A stretch of DNA of 64,000 nucleotides from assembly GCA_963729165.1 (NCBI GenBank), contig CAVSMM010000007.1, positions 124,001 through 188,000 on the forward strand, given 5' to 3'. The first letter of the stretch is position 1, and each line of letters begins with the position of its first letter. This stretch comes from JACCZX01 sp963729165. GTDB taxonomy: Bacteria; Pseudomonadota; Gammaproteobacteria; Burkholderiales; Burkholderiaceae_F. Both the position numbers and the translations under genes were made by a program. The notes under the pieces were generated by a model, which worked only from the letters and a program-made list of their open reading frames with translations, had not been told where the DNA came from and searched no databases. Positions 46,830 to 57,600 of this stretch are shown one piece after another.

Positions 46830-49800
46830 TGCCTAAGCGCGAGGATCTCAAGAGCATCCTGATCATCGGCGCCGGCCCCATTGTCATCGGTCAGGCGTGC
46901 GAGTTCGATTATTCCGGCGCGCAGGCGTGCAAGGCGCTGAAGGAGGAGGGTTACAAGGTCATCCTCGTCAACAGCAATCCGGCGACGATCATGACCGACC
47001 CCGAAACGGCCGACGTTACATACATCGAGCCGATCACGTGGCAGGTTGTCGAGCGGATCATCGCCAAGGAAAAGCCGGACGCGATCCTGCCGACGATGGG
47101 CGGCCAGACCGCGCTCAATTGCGCGATGGACCTATACAACAACGGCGTCTTGAACAAGTACGGCGTCGAATTGATCGGCGCTTCGCCGGATGCCATTGCA
47201 AAGGCAGAGGACCGGCTGAAGTTCAAGGACGCGATGACGCGCATCGGGCTCTCGTCGGCTCGATCGAGCATTGCTAAATCGTTGGCCGAGGCGCTTGCCG
47301 TGCAGGAGACGCTCGGTTTTCCGGCCGTGGTTCGTCCCAGCTTCACGCTCGGTGGCACCGGTGGCGGCATTGCCTACAACATGGAGGAATTCGTCGCGAT
47401 CTGCCAGCGCGGTCTTGATTTATCACCGACGCACGAGCTGCTGATCGAAGAATCGCTGATCGGCTGGAAAGAGTTCGAGATGGAAGTCGTGCGCGACACG
47501 GCCGACAACTGCATCATCGTGTGCTCGATCGAGAATCTGGATCCGATGGGCGTGCATACCGGCGACTCGATCACCGTTGCCCCGGCGCAGACGCTCACCG
47601 ACAAGGAATATCAATTGATGCGCGATGCATCGATCGCGATCCTGCGCGAGATCGGCGTAGACACGGGCGGCTCGAACGTGCAATTCGCTATCAATCCGAA
47701 AAACGGCCGGATGATCGTGATCGAGATGAACCCGCGCGTGTCGCGCTCGTCGGCTCTTGCCTCGAAGGCGACCGGCTTTCCGATTGCGAAAGTGGCCGCG
47801 AAGCTGGCAGTCGGCTACACGCTCGACGAATTGCGCAACGAGATCACCGGCGGTGCCACTCCGGCGTCGTTCGAGCCGACGATCGACTACGTCGTCACAA
47901 AGGTACCGCGCTTCGCGTTCGAAAAATTTCCCCACGCCGACAACCATCTGACGACGCAGATGAAGTCGGTCGGCGAGGTGATGGCGATCGGCCGCACGTT
48001 CCAGGAGTCGTTTCAGAAAGCGCTGCGAGGTCTTGAGGTCGGATCGGACGGGCTCGATGAGCATTCGGGTGATCGCGACGAGATCGTTGAAGAGATCGGC
48101 GAGCCCGGGCCTGACCGCATCTGGTTCGTCGCCGACGCGTTTCGAATTGGCATGACGCTCAACGAAGTGTTCGAGGAAACAGCGATCGATCCATGGTTTC
48201 TGGCGCAGATTGAAGAACTGGTGCAGATTGAAGGCCGGTTGAAAGGTCGAGCGTTAACGGAATTGATCGCAGATGAGCTGCGTTATTTGAAGCGCAAGGG
48301 ATTTTCCGACCGGCGCTTGGCCACGCTGCTGGGGGCTTCCGGGACGGATGTGCGTGCCGCGCGGCTGCGGCACGGCGTGCGCCCGGTCTACAAACGTGTC
48401 GACACCTGCGCGGCAGAGTTCGCGACGACGACGGCGTACATGTATTCCACCTACGAAGAAGAGTGCGAAGCGGAGCCGACCGATCGCAAGAAGGTGATCG
48501 TTCTTGGCGGTGGCCCGAACCGCATCGGGCAGGGCATCGAGTTCGATTACTGCTGCGTGCACGCCGCGTTTGCGCTGCGCGACTACGGATTCGAGACCAT
48601 CATGGTCAACTGCAATCCAGAAACGGTGTCGACCGACTATGACACCTCGGATCGACTGTATTTCGAGCCGCTGACACTGGAAGACGTGCTCGAGATCGTC
48701 GACAAGGAAAAGCCGCTGGGTGTGATCGTCCAATACGGCGGACAAACTCCGCTGAAGCTGGCGCGCGATCTTGAGGCCAATGGCGTTCCAATTATCGGCA
48801 CCTCGCCCGATTCGATCGACATCGCCGAAGACCGGGAGCGTTTTCAGAAGCTGTTGCAGCAACTCGGATTGAAACAGCCGCCGAATCGGACCGCGCGTAC
48901 AGAGGAAGAGGCATTGCGATTGGCGACGGAGATCGGTTATCCGCTGGTCGTCCGACCCAGCTACGTCCTGGGGGGCCGCGCGATGGAAATCGTGCATGAC
49001 GGTCGCGATCTCGAGCGCTATATGCGAGAAGCGGTCAAGGTCAGCAACGATTCGCCGGTGTTGCTCGATCGCTTTCTGGATGACGCGATCGAAGTCGACG
49101 TCGATTGCATCGCCGATGGTGAGCGAGTGCTGATCGGCGGAGTGATGGAGCACATCGAGCAGGCGGGCGTGCACTCGGGCGATTCCGCATGCTCGTTGCC
49201 GCCGTATTCGCTGTCGCCGCCGATGATCGAGGAGTTAAAGCGACAAACCGAACAGATGGCGCGGGCGTTGCACGTCATCGGTCTGATGAACGTTCAGTTT
49301 GCGATCCAGACGCGCGACGGCGAAACGGCGGTTTACGTGCTCGAAGTCAACCCGCGCGCGTCGCGCACCGTGCCGTTCGTCTCGAAGGCGACCGGTAAGC
49401 AACTGGCCAAGATGGCAGCGCTCGTAATGGTCGGCATCACGCTCGAGCAACAAGGCGAGACGCGCGAGGTCGTGCCGCCGTATTACTCAATCAAGGAATC
49501 GGTCTTCCCGTTCGCCAAGTTTCCCGGTGTCGATCCCTTGCTCGGACCCGAAATGCGTTCGACCGGCGAAGTCATGGGCGTTGGCGAAACGTTCGGCGAA
49601 GCGTTGTTCAAGTCGCAGCTGGGGGCAGGCTCGACGCTGCCCGAATCCGGCACCGTATTTCTGAGTGTGATGGATCAAGACAAGCCCAAAGCGATTGCCG
49701 TCGCGCGGCTGTTGCACGACAAGGGCTATCAATTGGTTGCGACGCGAGGCACCGCGCAGGCAATCGAGGCGGCCGGCATTCCGGTCGCCATCGTCAATAA

Positions 49801-50059
49801 AGTGAAAGACGGACGGCCGCACGTAGTCGATCTGCTCAAGAACGGCGACATCGATCTCGTGATCACGACCGTGAGTGAAGTGCGCAGCCAGATTACCGAC
49901 TCACGCTCGATCCGCACCACCGCACTGGCGCAGCGCGTGACTTACTACACGACAATGGCGGGCGGTCGCGCCGCTATCGAAGGACTGCAGCAGTTTGACC
50001 GGCTCAAGGTGTATGACCTGCAGTCGCTGCATCGACGCTTGAACAATCTCCCTCACTGA
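46829..50059 (+). CDS. carB: Carbamoyl-phosphate synthase large subunit
   Basis: This is the synthetase subunit, 1,076 residues, intact. It has two homologous ATP-grasp halves. The first starts SILIIGAGPIVIGQACEFDY and includes FTLGGTGGGIAYNMEEF. The second starts VIVLGGGPNRIGQGIEFDYC and includes SYVLGGRAMEIVHDGRDLER. The oligomerisation region lies between them, at roughly 405-545. The C-terminal MGS-like allosteric domain (SVMDQDKPKAIAVARLLHDK onward) binds effectors such as UMP and ornithine in relatives. The ATG overlaps the gmhA stop by one base. Only five bases separate it from greA. Confidence 0.96.
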   Translation: MPKREDLKSILIIGAGPIVIGQACEFDYSGAQACKALKEEGYKVILVNSNPATIMTDPETADVTYIEPITWQVVERIIAKEKPDAILPTMGGQTALNCAMDLYNNGVLNKYGVELIGASPDAIAKAEDRLKFKDAMTRIGLSSARSSIAKSLAEALAVQETLGFPAVVRPSFTLGGTGGGIAYNMEEFVAICQRGLDLSPTHELLIEESLIGWKEFEMEVVRDTADNCIIVCSIENLDPMGVHTGDSITVAPAQTLTDKEYQLMRDASIAILREIGVDTGGSNVQFAINPKNGRMIVIEMNPRVSRSSALASKATGFPIAKVAAKLAVGYTLDELRNEITGGATPASFEPTIDYVVTKVPRFAFEKFPHADNHLTTQMKSVGEVMAIGRTFQESFQKALRGLEVGSDGLDEHSGDRDEIVEEIGEPGPDRIWFVADAFRIGMTLNEVFEETAIDPWFLAQIEELVQIEGRLKGRALTELIADELRYLKRKGFSDRRLATLLGASGTDVRAARLRHGVRPVYKRVDTCAAEFATTTAYMYSTYEEECEAEPTDRKKVIVLGGGPNRIGQGIEFDYCCVHAAFALRDYGFETIMVNCNPETVSTDYDTSDRLYFEPLTLEDVLEIVDKEKPLGVIVQYGGQTPLKLARDLEANGVPIIGTSPDSIDIAEDRERFQKLLQQLGLKQPPNRTARTEEEALRLATEIGYPLVVRPSYVLGGRAMEIVHDGRDLERYMREAVKVSNDSPVLLDRFLDDAIEVDVDCIADGERVLIGGVMEHIEQAGVHSGDSACSLPPYSLSPPMIEELKRQTEQMARALHVIGLMNVQFAIQTRDGETAVYVLEVNPRASRTVPFVSKATGKQLAKMAALVMVGITLEQQGETREVVPPYYSIKESVFPFAKFPGVDPLLGPEMRSTGEVMGVGETFGEALFKSQLGAGSTLPESGTVFLSVMDQDKPKAIAVARLLHDKGYQLVATRGTAQAIEAAGIPVAIVNKVKDGRPHVVDLLKNGDIDLVITTVSEVRSQITDSRSIRTTALAQRVTYYTTMAGGRAAIEGLQQFDRLKVYDLQSLHRRLNNLPH

Positions 50060-50064
50060 GAACA

Positions 50065-50542
50065 ATGCGATCAATACCGATAACGGCGCGTGGCGCCGAG
50101 AAACTCAGGGCCGAGCTGCAGCGGCTGCGCAGGTGTCGACCGTCCTTCGATCATTCAGGCGATCAAGGACGCGCGCGAAAAGGGCGATCTGACCGAAAAC
50201 GCGGAATACGACGCGGCGCGCGAGCGACAGGGATTTGTCGAAGGCCGAATCCAGGAGCTCGAAGGCAAGCTGTCGGCGCTGCAGATCATCGATCCGGCTA
50301 CCGTTGACGCAGCAGGTCGCGTGGTTTTCGGCGCAACGGTGGAGCTCGAAGATCAGAAATCGGGCGACCACGTCACGTATCAGATCGTCGGTGACGACGA
50401 AGCGGATATCAAAGCAGGCTGGATCTCAGTATCGAGCCCGATTGCTCGAGCGCTGATCGGCAAACACGAAGGTGACATCGCAACGGTGATAGCGCCAGCC
50501 GGCGAGCGCGAGTATTCGATCGTCTCGGTTTCGTACACCTAG
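50065..50542 (+). CDS. greA: Transcription elongation factor GreA (one frame disruption)
   Basis: GreA rescues backtracked RNA polymerase by stimulating transcript cleavage. The first 23 codons (MRSIPITARGAEKLRAELQR) and the rest (VDRPSIIQAIKDAREKGDLT, ENAEYDAARERQGFVEGRIQ and the C-terminal YQIVGDDEADIKAGWISVSS) are in different frames. The coiled-coil tip acidic residues (DLTENAEYD) are present. The break is at about 50130-50134, where one extra G explains it. The total is one base over a multiple of three, giving the standard 158 residues. The carB-greA order is normal for betaproteobacteria. Confidence 0.92.
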
Positions 50543-50593
50543 CTTTCAAGTCGACGCTGCGCTGAAGCGCGCGATTACCTGCTAATTACGCGT

Positions 50594-50947
50594 CTACTTT
50601 TCGACCTCGAGTCGCCGTTCGTCTGTCCGCTGATTCATTGGCGCGTCGGGCTCCTGCTTTTCTTCGCTTTCAGGCTGAGGTCTGAACAGCACAATGATCT
50701 TGCCGATTGATTGAACGTTCGCAGCGGATAGTTTTTCCGCGACATCGGCGGCAATTTGGGTGCGCTCACTGCGGTCATCGCTTGGAACTTTCACCTTGAT
50801 CAATGCGTGAGCTGTCAGAGCACGATCGATTTCACGCAACACCTTGTCGGTAAGGCCCGCTGAACCGAGAAGCACTACCGGTCGCAGGGTATGCGCGCGA
50901 CCTTTTAACGCCTGGCGTTGCGCGGAAGTAAGTATCAATTCAGGCAT
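50594..50947 (-). CDS. yhbY: YhbY family RNA-binding ribosome assembly protein
   Basis: This is a CRM-domain protein that associates with pre-50S subunits. The 117-residue product has LTSAQRQALKGRAHTLRPVV, the GSAGLTDKVLREIDRALTAH loop and helix, ALIKVKVPSDDRSERTQIAA and VQSIGKIIVLFRPQPE, the CRM fold. A charged tail of about 25 residues follows (EEKQEPDAPMNQRTDERRLE). In relatives it lies back-to-back with rlmE. Here a pilus cluster separates the two by almost 7 kb. Confidence 0.92.
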   Translation of the reverse strand: MPELILTSAQRQALKGRAHTLRPVVLLGSAGLTDKVLREIDRALTAHALIKVKVPSDDRSERTQIAADVAEKLSAANVQSIGKIIVLFRPQPESEEKQEPDAPMNQRTDERRLEVEK

Positions 50948-51137
50948 TCGCGTTGACCAAGGTTACGAAGTCGTATTTCGCAGTCACTGGAGCATTGGAT
51001 TCGAAATTTTGGCCCTTTTTTTGGGCACCGGCGGTGGGACGGAAACCGCTCGTCGGCCTTGCCGGATCGTACATCCCGGGCATTTAAGAACCGCTGTGGG
51101 GCGTCGTTACCAACTTGTGCACAGGAGCGCGTTTGCC

Positions 51138-51563
51138 ATGAAAAAACGAGAAATAGCCGGCTTTACGCTGATCGAGGCAATGGTCCTCGTCGCGGTGCTC
51201 GGCATTCTCGCGGCGATTGGCGTTCCGAACTATTCGCGCTACGTAACGCGCGGGCATCTGGTCGAGGCAGGCGATGTGCTCGCCGACTATCGCGTCCGCA
51301 TGGAACAGTTCTACAAGGACAACAACACCTACGCGAAAGCAGGTGCCTGCGGCCAGGCGGCGCCGACCAACCTCGATAGCTTTGCGATTAGCTGCGTTGT
51401 TGCCACCGGTGGTCAAGCTTTCACAGCTACAGCGACCGGCGCTGGAAGCACCGCAGGGTTTGTCTACACCATCAACCACGCGAACGCGCGTACGACGGCG
51501 GCGATCCCTTCACATTGGGGCTCATTGACGCGTGACGCGCGCAATACATGGGTGACTCGATGA
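51138..51563 (+). CDS. Type IV pilin-like protein, second cluster, first pilin
   Basis: This intact 141-residue pilin has a good ribosome site (AGGAGCG) before ATG 51138. The leader MKKREIA is cut before GFTLIEAMVLVAVLGILAAI, with Glu at +5, followed by GVPNYSRYVTRGHLVEAGDV. Two cysteines lie mid-chain (GACGQ and AISCVV), a pattern seen in PilE-like minor pilins. It lacks the usual C-terminal Cys-Trp end (it ends ARNTWVTR). It heads the second pilus cluster and its stop overlaps the next pilin start (ATGA). The upstream 190 bases after yhbY probably carry the promoter. Confidence 0.85.
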   Translation: MKKREIAGFTLIEAMVLVAVLGILAAIGVPNYSRYVTRGHLVEAGDVLADYRVRMEQFYKDNNTYAKAGACGQAAPTNLDSFAISCVVATGGQAFTATATGAGSTAGFVYTINHANARTTAAIPSHWGSLTRDARNTWVTR

Positions 51564-51977
51564 CGCGTAGGCAACAGCGCAACGCATCGTCGCAGTGGCT
51601 TCACGCTGATCGAAGTCGCCGTCGTCATGGCGGTCGCCGCGATCCTGGCTGCGGTTGCGATTCCAAATTACAGCGAATACGTGATGCGCTCGCATCGTTC
51701 CGCGGTGCAATCCTTTATTAGCGATGTCGCAAGCCGGCAATCGCAATTCTTTCTTGATCGTCGCAACTATGCCGGGACGGTTGCCGCACTGAACATGGCA
51801 GATGCTCCCGCCGATGTGACGGCTCGATACACAGTGGCCATCGCCGTTGTTGCGGGGCCGCCCGCCGGATTTCAGGTGTCGGCCACTCCAATCGGCACGC
51901 AGGCAACCGACCGCTGCGGATTGCTGACGATCGACCAGGCGGGCAATCGCACCGCTGTTGGAACCCGCTGCTGGTAG
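51560..51977 (+). CDS. Type IV pilin-like protein, second cluster, second pilin (one frame disruption)
   Basis: This is a PilE-like pilin of about 138 residues. The ATG at 51560 overlaps the preceding stop. After the short basic leader TRRQQRNAS, the prepilin segment GFTLIEVAVVMAVAAILAAV appears one frame over, so a single extra base lies near 51585-51600. Then IPNYSEYVMRSHRSAVQSFI and a conserved C-terminal loop DRCGLLTIDQAGNRTAVG ending RCW, the D-region cysteine pair. Two pilins in tandem at the head of this cluster differ at their C-termini, so they are probably not redundant. Confidence 0.82.
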
Positions 51978-51980
51978 ACG

Positions 51981-52467
51981 ATGAACACTTCAACGCAACG
52001 CACACGGAATTTCGCTCAGCGTGGTTTCACGCTGATCGAAGCCATGGTCGTCATTTCGATCATGGCGATCCTGGCCGGCACGAGCGTGTCGAGCTTCGTT
52101 TGGCTGAATCAGTCCACGCAGATCCGCGGCGCCACCTTCGACCTGATTGCCGATTTGGACTTCGCTCGTAGCGAAGCCGTGAAGCGCAACGAAGACGTCG
52201 TCGTAGGGCCGCGCAATGGCGACTGGGTCAATGGGTGGACGATTTCCGTTTGGAGTCAACGTGCTGCGGTCTCGCGACGCCGTGGGAGCTGCGGTGGGAT
52301 TTGCAGGTGCGCCTGCGGAGTTGAGATTTAATGGAGGCGGTCGCGCCGAGCTAGCAACGGTTGGCAACTTTCAAATCTGCCCGCCCAGCGGAGGCAGTAC
52401 GACAGGGCGAACCGTTCGCCTTGATCCGTCGGGCCTGTCGCGCTCGTCCAAGACCACCTGTTCATGA
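51981..52467 (+). CDS. fimT: Minor pseudopilin FimT/GspH-type, second cluster (one frame disruption)
   Basis: This is a FimT/GspH-family minor pilin. The leader TRNFAQR precedes GFTLIEAMVVISIMAILAGT with Glu at +5, then ATFDLIADLDFARSEAVKRN, the FimT helix. The frame changes near 52245. The remainder (GVNVLRSRDAVGAAVGFAGA, FNGGGRAELATVGNFQICPP, TVRLDPSGLSRSSKTTCS) reaches the stop at 52465-52467. This C-terminal GR-VRLDPSG pattern is typical of the family. It overlaps pilV by four bases. The protein is about 161 residues after repair. Confidence 0.82.
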
Positions 52468-53081
52468 TGAAAAGCGCGATGCAAACACCCGCTAGGCGAT
52501 TTGCCGGTTTTGCCCTGGTCGAGTCGATGGTCACCGTCGTGGTGGTTGCATTCGGACTTCTCGGCGTGGCCGGACTTGTTTCGCGCTCCTTCGTCACAGA
52601 GGTGGATGCGATGCAAAGGGCGCAAGCGGCGATGTTGCTGCAAGACATGGTGACACGCATCGAGGGCAACCGGGCCAACGTGGCCGCATACGTGACCGGT
52701 GACAGTGGGATCACCGGGTACGTCTCCACGACATTAGAGGGCGTGACGACTTATAGCTTCGCGAGCTGTGATCCGGCGGCACCGATGGTGGATCGTGATC
52801 GCTGTGCGTGGGGACAGTTACTGGCCGGTGGCAACGAACGAATCGACAACGCCAATGCCGGCGTGTTGGTGGGAGCGATGGGCTGCGTGCACGAGCTTGA
52901 TGCGTTCAATCGTATCTATGCCGTGACGATTGCCTGGCAAGGCGCCAGCGCCGGGGCTGCGCCGATCGTCGATAACAACTTCGCGCCGACCGGATGCGGG
53001 CGTGATCAGTTCGGAAATGAAAACCAGCGTCGCTTGATGACGACGCTGCTGCGTATCGGCACACTGAACCCGGCGCCCTGA
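52464..53081 (+). CDS. pilV: Type IV pilus minor pilin PilV, second cluster
   Basis: This is an intact PilV of 205 residues. The leader ends TPARRFA before GFALVESMVTVVVVAFGLLG with Glu at +5, then VAGLVSRSFVTEVDAMQRAQ and AMLLQDMVTRIEGNRANVAA, the PilV stalk. The C-terminal domain has several cysteines (FASCDPAAP, DRCAWG, GCVHEL, TGCGRD) and ends LRIGTLNPAP. It overlaps fimT at the start and pilW by one base at the end (ATGA-like junction at 53081), indicating a single operon. Confidence 0.88.
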   Translation: MMKSAMQTPARRFAGFALVESMVTVVVVAFGLLGVAGLVSRSFVTEVDAMQRAQAAMLLQDMVTRIEGNRANVAAYVTGDSGITGYVSTTLEGVTTYSFASCDPAAPMVDRDRCAWGQLLAGGNERIDNANAGVLVGAMGCVHELDAFNRIYAVTIAWQGASAGAAPIVDNNFAPTGCGRDQFGNENQRRLMTTLLRIGTLNPAP

Positions 53082-54109
53082 TGCGACCGACTTCAATGCG
53101 GCCGCGGCGAAGGAGCACGGGCTTCTCGCTGATCGAGTTGATGATCGGCGTCACGATCGGACTCGTATTGCTGACAGTTCTGGCAACGGTGTTCGATCGC
53201 ACATCCGGCGGTCGATCCGATTTAGATCGCGTATCGCGCCTGGTCGAAAACAGCCGTTTCGCATTGGATGTCATCGGGGACGATGTTCGCCATGCGGGTT
53301 TTTATGGAACGTTTCTACCGCCCAGCGACACGATATTTACCGACACGTCGCCGTGCACGTGGAATGTCGCCGACGTCGCCACTTTCGGGTGGCAGCCCAC
53401 AGCAGTGCCACCGCGCTTTCCCGCGCAGTTAATGGGATGGGATGACCCAGTCGCCGGGGATATTGCATTGGGTTGCCTGCCCAATCGGTTGCCCGGAACT
53501 GATGTCGTGGTGGTGCGTCGTGTCAGCGCCGACCCTGTGCTTGTGGCAGCGGTCGATGTTCGAAATATCTACGTTCAGGCGTCGCAGTGCATTAACGATG
53601 TGCCTTCTCTCAAAGTCTCCAACCTGGCAGCAGAGTTCAACATGCGGACCGCCGCTTGCGATCCCGCAAGTCTTGCGCAGATACGCCGCTACTTTGTGCG
53701 CGGGTATTACGTGGCCGGTTGCAACGAATGTGCGCCATCGGACGGCATTCCGACGCTGAAGCGAATTGAAATTATCGACAACGCGATACGCGTCGTTTCG
53801 CTTGCCGAAGGCGTCGTGAACATGCAAATCGAGTACGCGTTTGATACCAACGACGACGGTTCGCCCGAACAATTTCTGACTTCGACGACCGTCGGTGTAA
53901 CGCCAACTTCTTTCTGGTCGAACGTCGTCGCCGTGCGATTGCACATGTTGATGCGAAGCACCGAATCAGGTCACGCTGCAACGACTTCGCCGGGCGTCTA
54001 CGACCTCGGGCCGGGTCATAACGCGGAAACATGCCCCGTCGGATTCAAGTGCCGTCTGGCAACCACGACGATGCGGCTAAATAACATCGCCGGACGTCGG
54101 GAGAACTGA
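53081..54109 (+). CDS. pilW: Type IV pilus assembly protein PilW, second cluster
   Basis: This is an intact PilW of 342 residues. A basic leader (RPRRRST) precedes GFSLIELMIGVTIGLVLLTV with Glu at +5, then FDRTSGGRSDLDRVSRLVEN and SRFALDVIGDDVRHAGFYGT, the PilW hallmark. The globular part contains Cys pairs (SPCTWNV, GCNECAP, CPVGFKCRL) and the conserved C-terminal FWSNVVAVRLHMLMRSTESG. It has the same family and length as the first-cluster PilW but a clearly different sequence, so it is a paralogue rather than a recent duplicate. Confidence 0.9.
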   Translation: MRPTSMRPRRRSTGFSLIELMIGVTIGLVLLTVLATVFDRTSGGRSDLDRVSRLVENSRFALDVIGDDVRHAGFYGTFLPPSDTIFTDTSPCTWNVADVATFGWQPTAVPPRFPAQLMGWDDPVAGDIALGCLPNRLPGTDVVVVRRVSADPVLVAAVDVRNIYVQASQCINDVPSLKVSNLAAEFNMRTAACDPASLAQIRRYFVRGYYVAGCNECAPSDGIPTLKRIEIIDNAIRVVSLAEGVVNMQIEYAFDTNDDGSPEQFLTSTTVGVTPTSFWSNVVAVRLHMLMRSTESGHAATTSPGVYDLGPGHNAETCPVGFKCRLATTTMRLNNIAGRREN

Positions 54110-54110
54110 G

Positions 54111-54682
54111 ATGTTGCGCGCACTTCCCGACGAAGGTTCGCAGAGGGGCTCGGCACTTGTTATCTCAATATTTTTCCTGCTACTGCTGGCCACGCTAGCG
54201 TTGACTGGTCTGCGCGCAAGCACGACCAATGTTCAGATCGTTGGAAACATGCAGGCGCGGCAGGAAGTCACCGCTGCCGCGCAAATGCTGCTCGAGCAAA
54301 CTGTCAGCACCGATGAGTTCGTGACCAACCGGCAGGGTGTGTTTGCTGCGGCGCGCGTAGCTACCGATTACAACGGCGACGGCGAGCCTGATGCCGTTGC
54401 CGTACTCGCACAAGATGCCCGTATGCCTAAGAGCCCGCTCGGTCGCGCTGGCTGACCTCGACCCTTCGAATCCCCAGGATGCACCTTGCTTTGCGAGTGC
54501 AGCCTTGACCAATCCGGGACTGCTGCCCGGTAGTGGTGGACCTGCGGGGTCACTCTGCGCGGACACCGAATGGCTTCTGACGGGCATCCGCAACCGATGC
54601 GCGCACCGGTGCTTCTATTACCTTGAATCAAGGCGTGACGGTACGTGCCGCCGTGATCGGACTTAACAATGTCTGCAACTGA
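54111..54682 (+). CDS. pilX: Type IV pilus minor pilin PilX, second cluster (frame-disrupted)
   Basis: This is a PilX-type minor pilin. Its N-terminus SQRGSALVISIFFLLLLATLAL lacks the +5 Glu, as in the first-cluster PilX, and is followed by TGLRASTTNVQIVGNMQARQ. The frame changes near 54420 and again near 54590. The later parts (ARSVALADLDPSNPQDAPCF, TEWLLT, then RTGASITLNQGVTVRAAVIG) end with LNNVCN and a stop at 54680-54682. The repaired length is about 190 residues. Its end overlaps the pilY1 start by 14 bases. Confidence 0.8.
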
Positions 54683-57600
54683 GAACCCCATGCACGCTGC
54701 TCGCTTCTTGCTTCGATTGACCGCTCTACTGGCATTGGCGGTCGCCACTGCTCCCGCTGCGCATGCGGAGGACATCGATATCTACTCGCTGCCTAACACC
54801 GAAGGCTTTCGCCCAAACGTATTGATCCTGCTCGATAACTCGGCGAATTGGAGTGCGTCGATTTCGACGCCGATTTGCTCGGCGGCGGGCGCAGCGGTGC
54901 GTGCTTCGAGTCCGAACAAGGAAGAGGGAACAAAGATGGGCGCGCAGAAATGCGCTCTCTATAGGTTGATTGCGAGCATGTCTGTGGCGGATCTGAGCCA
55001 GTTCAATTTCGCACTGATGATGTTCAATGAGTCTCCCGACGCGGGCGGATATCCGCGCAAGGCGTTCTTTCAAGTCACCGACGCGGCAGGCAAGCAGGCA
55101 ATGCTCGACACCATGAGCGGATTGCAGATCAATGCCGACAAGACAAATGCTGCTTCAACGGCGGAAAGCTTCTATGAGGCATATCAGTGGTTCATGGGCT
55201 CGTCGGTTCATTTGGGAAACAAGACCACGGCGAAGCATGACCCTGCAGCGTTCAGCGACGCAGCAAGACTCGATATGTTTCGCCAGGCGTTGGCTGTGCA
55301 AAAAACCACCTGATTTACCTTGCCAATGGTGCCCCCGGCGACAACGACAACAATGCATTTGCCTTGTTGCGTCGTCTTAACCCGAGCGCCGCGCGTACGC
55401 GCATTCCGGTTGCTGAGAACGTTGGCAACAGTGACGAAGCCAATTGGACAGACGAGTTCGCTGCCTTCTTCAATCGTGGAGCCGATCTGGACACCACGAT
55501 GGAAGGAGCACAAAACATTTCAGTACATACGCTTGCGGTTACCGGTGCGTCGAGCGACGGCAACTATCCGAACTTCCTGCGCTGGATTGCAAAGGAAGGC
55601 GGCGGGCTTTACCAGCGTGCAAGCAACAGTGACGAAATCGTCGCCGGCCTAACGAAAATTTTTAACCAGGTGCGCGCTGCCAATAGTGTGTTTGCGTCGG
55701 CAAGTCTTCCTGTTTCGGCGAATACTCAAGGCACGTACCTGAACCAGGTTTACATCGGAATGTTCCGACCGGATGGAAATGCGCTGCCGCGCTGGGTCGG
55801 TAACCTGAAGCAGTATCAGTTCGTTTACAACACATCGACGGACACGCTAAAGCTGGCCGACTCTGCATTGGTGCCGGCGGTGAGCCCGACTACCGGGTTT
55901 ATTGATAGCGATGCAACAAGCTTCTGGACGAATCCGTCAAGCTTCTGGATCAAAGTGGAGACAGCTTCCTCCGGACGTTATTCGCGCAGCGACGCGCCTG
56001 ATGGCGAAGTCGTTGAAAAAGGTGGCGTCGCGCAGTGGCTAAGAACTAGGTACTGGGAGTCGCGAGCGGACAGGCCCGATCTACACGTGCGTCGGCAGCG
56101 GCTGCGACGGCGGGACCAGCGGCATCGACCTCGCCAGCGCCGGAAGCAACTACGTCTTTCAGACCGACAACACGAGCCTGACTTCCGCGATGCTAGGCGT
56201 TGGCTCGTCCACGCAGCGCGAATTGGTAATTCGTTGGATCCGCGGTCGCGACAACGTCACCGCTACTAACGTCGTCAATGAATCGGTCGCGCGCGACCAA
56301 CTTGGTCAGGCGCCGGCCGGTGTCACCGTTCGGCCATCGATCCATGGCGACGTGCTGCACTCGCGACCCGTTGCCATCAATTACGGCAGTCGAGTTGTCG
56401 TCTATTACGGGTCCAATGACGGCATGCTGCGCGCAATCAACGGAAACAAGACTGGCAGCGGTGCCGGCAGTGAGCTGTGGGCATTCGTCGCGCCTGAGCA
56501 CTTTGCGAGTCTGAATCGTTTGCGTGAAAACGATCCTCAGATCCGTTATCCATCAACACCAGCTGCATTTGCAGGAGCGATTCCGCGTAACTACTACTTC
56601 GACGGTCCGATCGGCGCTTACCAAAATACGTCGACGAATGAAGTGCTGTTGTTCCCTGGGATGAGACGCGGCGGGCGTGCGATATACGCATTCAATGCGA
56701 CGGATCCGGACCGGCCGCGTTTGCTCTGGCGCATCAATCACACGATGGCCGACTACGCCTCGCTCGGACAAACGTGGTCGATGCCACGGATATCGCGAAT
56801 CAAGGGAAGCACAGATCCGGTACTGATCATGGGCGCTGGGTACGACCCGGTTGCGGAAGATTCCAGTCCTGCCGGCGGCGAGCACAGTCGGTCGAGGCGT
56901 TTACGTCATCAATATGCGCACCGGCGCGCGCCTGGGCTTTATCGCGACGGATTACAGCGTGCCAGCGGACGTGTCGATCGTAGATTCTGACGGTGATGGC
57001 TTCGTCGATCGGGTCTATGTGGTCGATGTCCGTGCTCAGTTGTATCGAATCGATATTGAAGATGCTTTAGGTATGCAGCGGCCTGTTTCTGAGTGGCATA
57101 TCACCAAACTCGCCGCACTGAATGATGGCACCGGCGGTACAGACGGGACGCGCAAGGTGTTCTTTGCCCCCGATGTAGTCATCACACGTAACTACTCAGC
57201 CATCCTGTTCGGTACCGGCGATCGCGAAAAGCCCTTGACGATGACGACCAACGATCGCTTCTTCCTGTTTAAAGACACCCGTGTCGTAAAGGGTGAACCC
57301 GTTTCGGTGACGTTGCTTACCGAAGCAGCGCTGACAATGATAGGAACCGACGGCGCGACGACTGACGAACAGGGCTGCGCATACGCACTGGCGAGTAACG
57401 GTGAAAAAGTGATCAACCAGCCGATAACCTTTGGCGGCATCACTTACTTTTCGACGAATCGCCCGTTGCCGGCAGGCGCAGGAAATTGCACTCGAAGTCA
57501 ATCGCGCGCCTATCAGCTGCCGCTTGTGTGCAAGGTGCCGACCTACCGAAATCTCATGGGTGACGGTCTGCCGCCCTCGCCAGTCGTTGGCTATGTTGAT

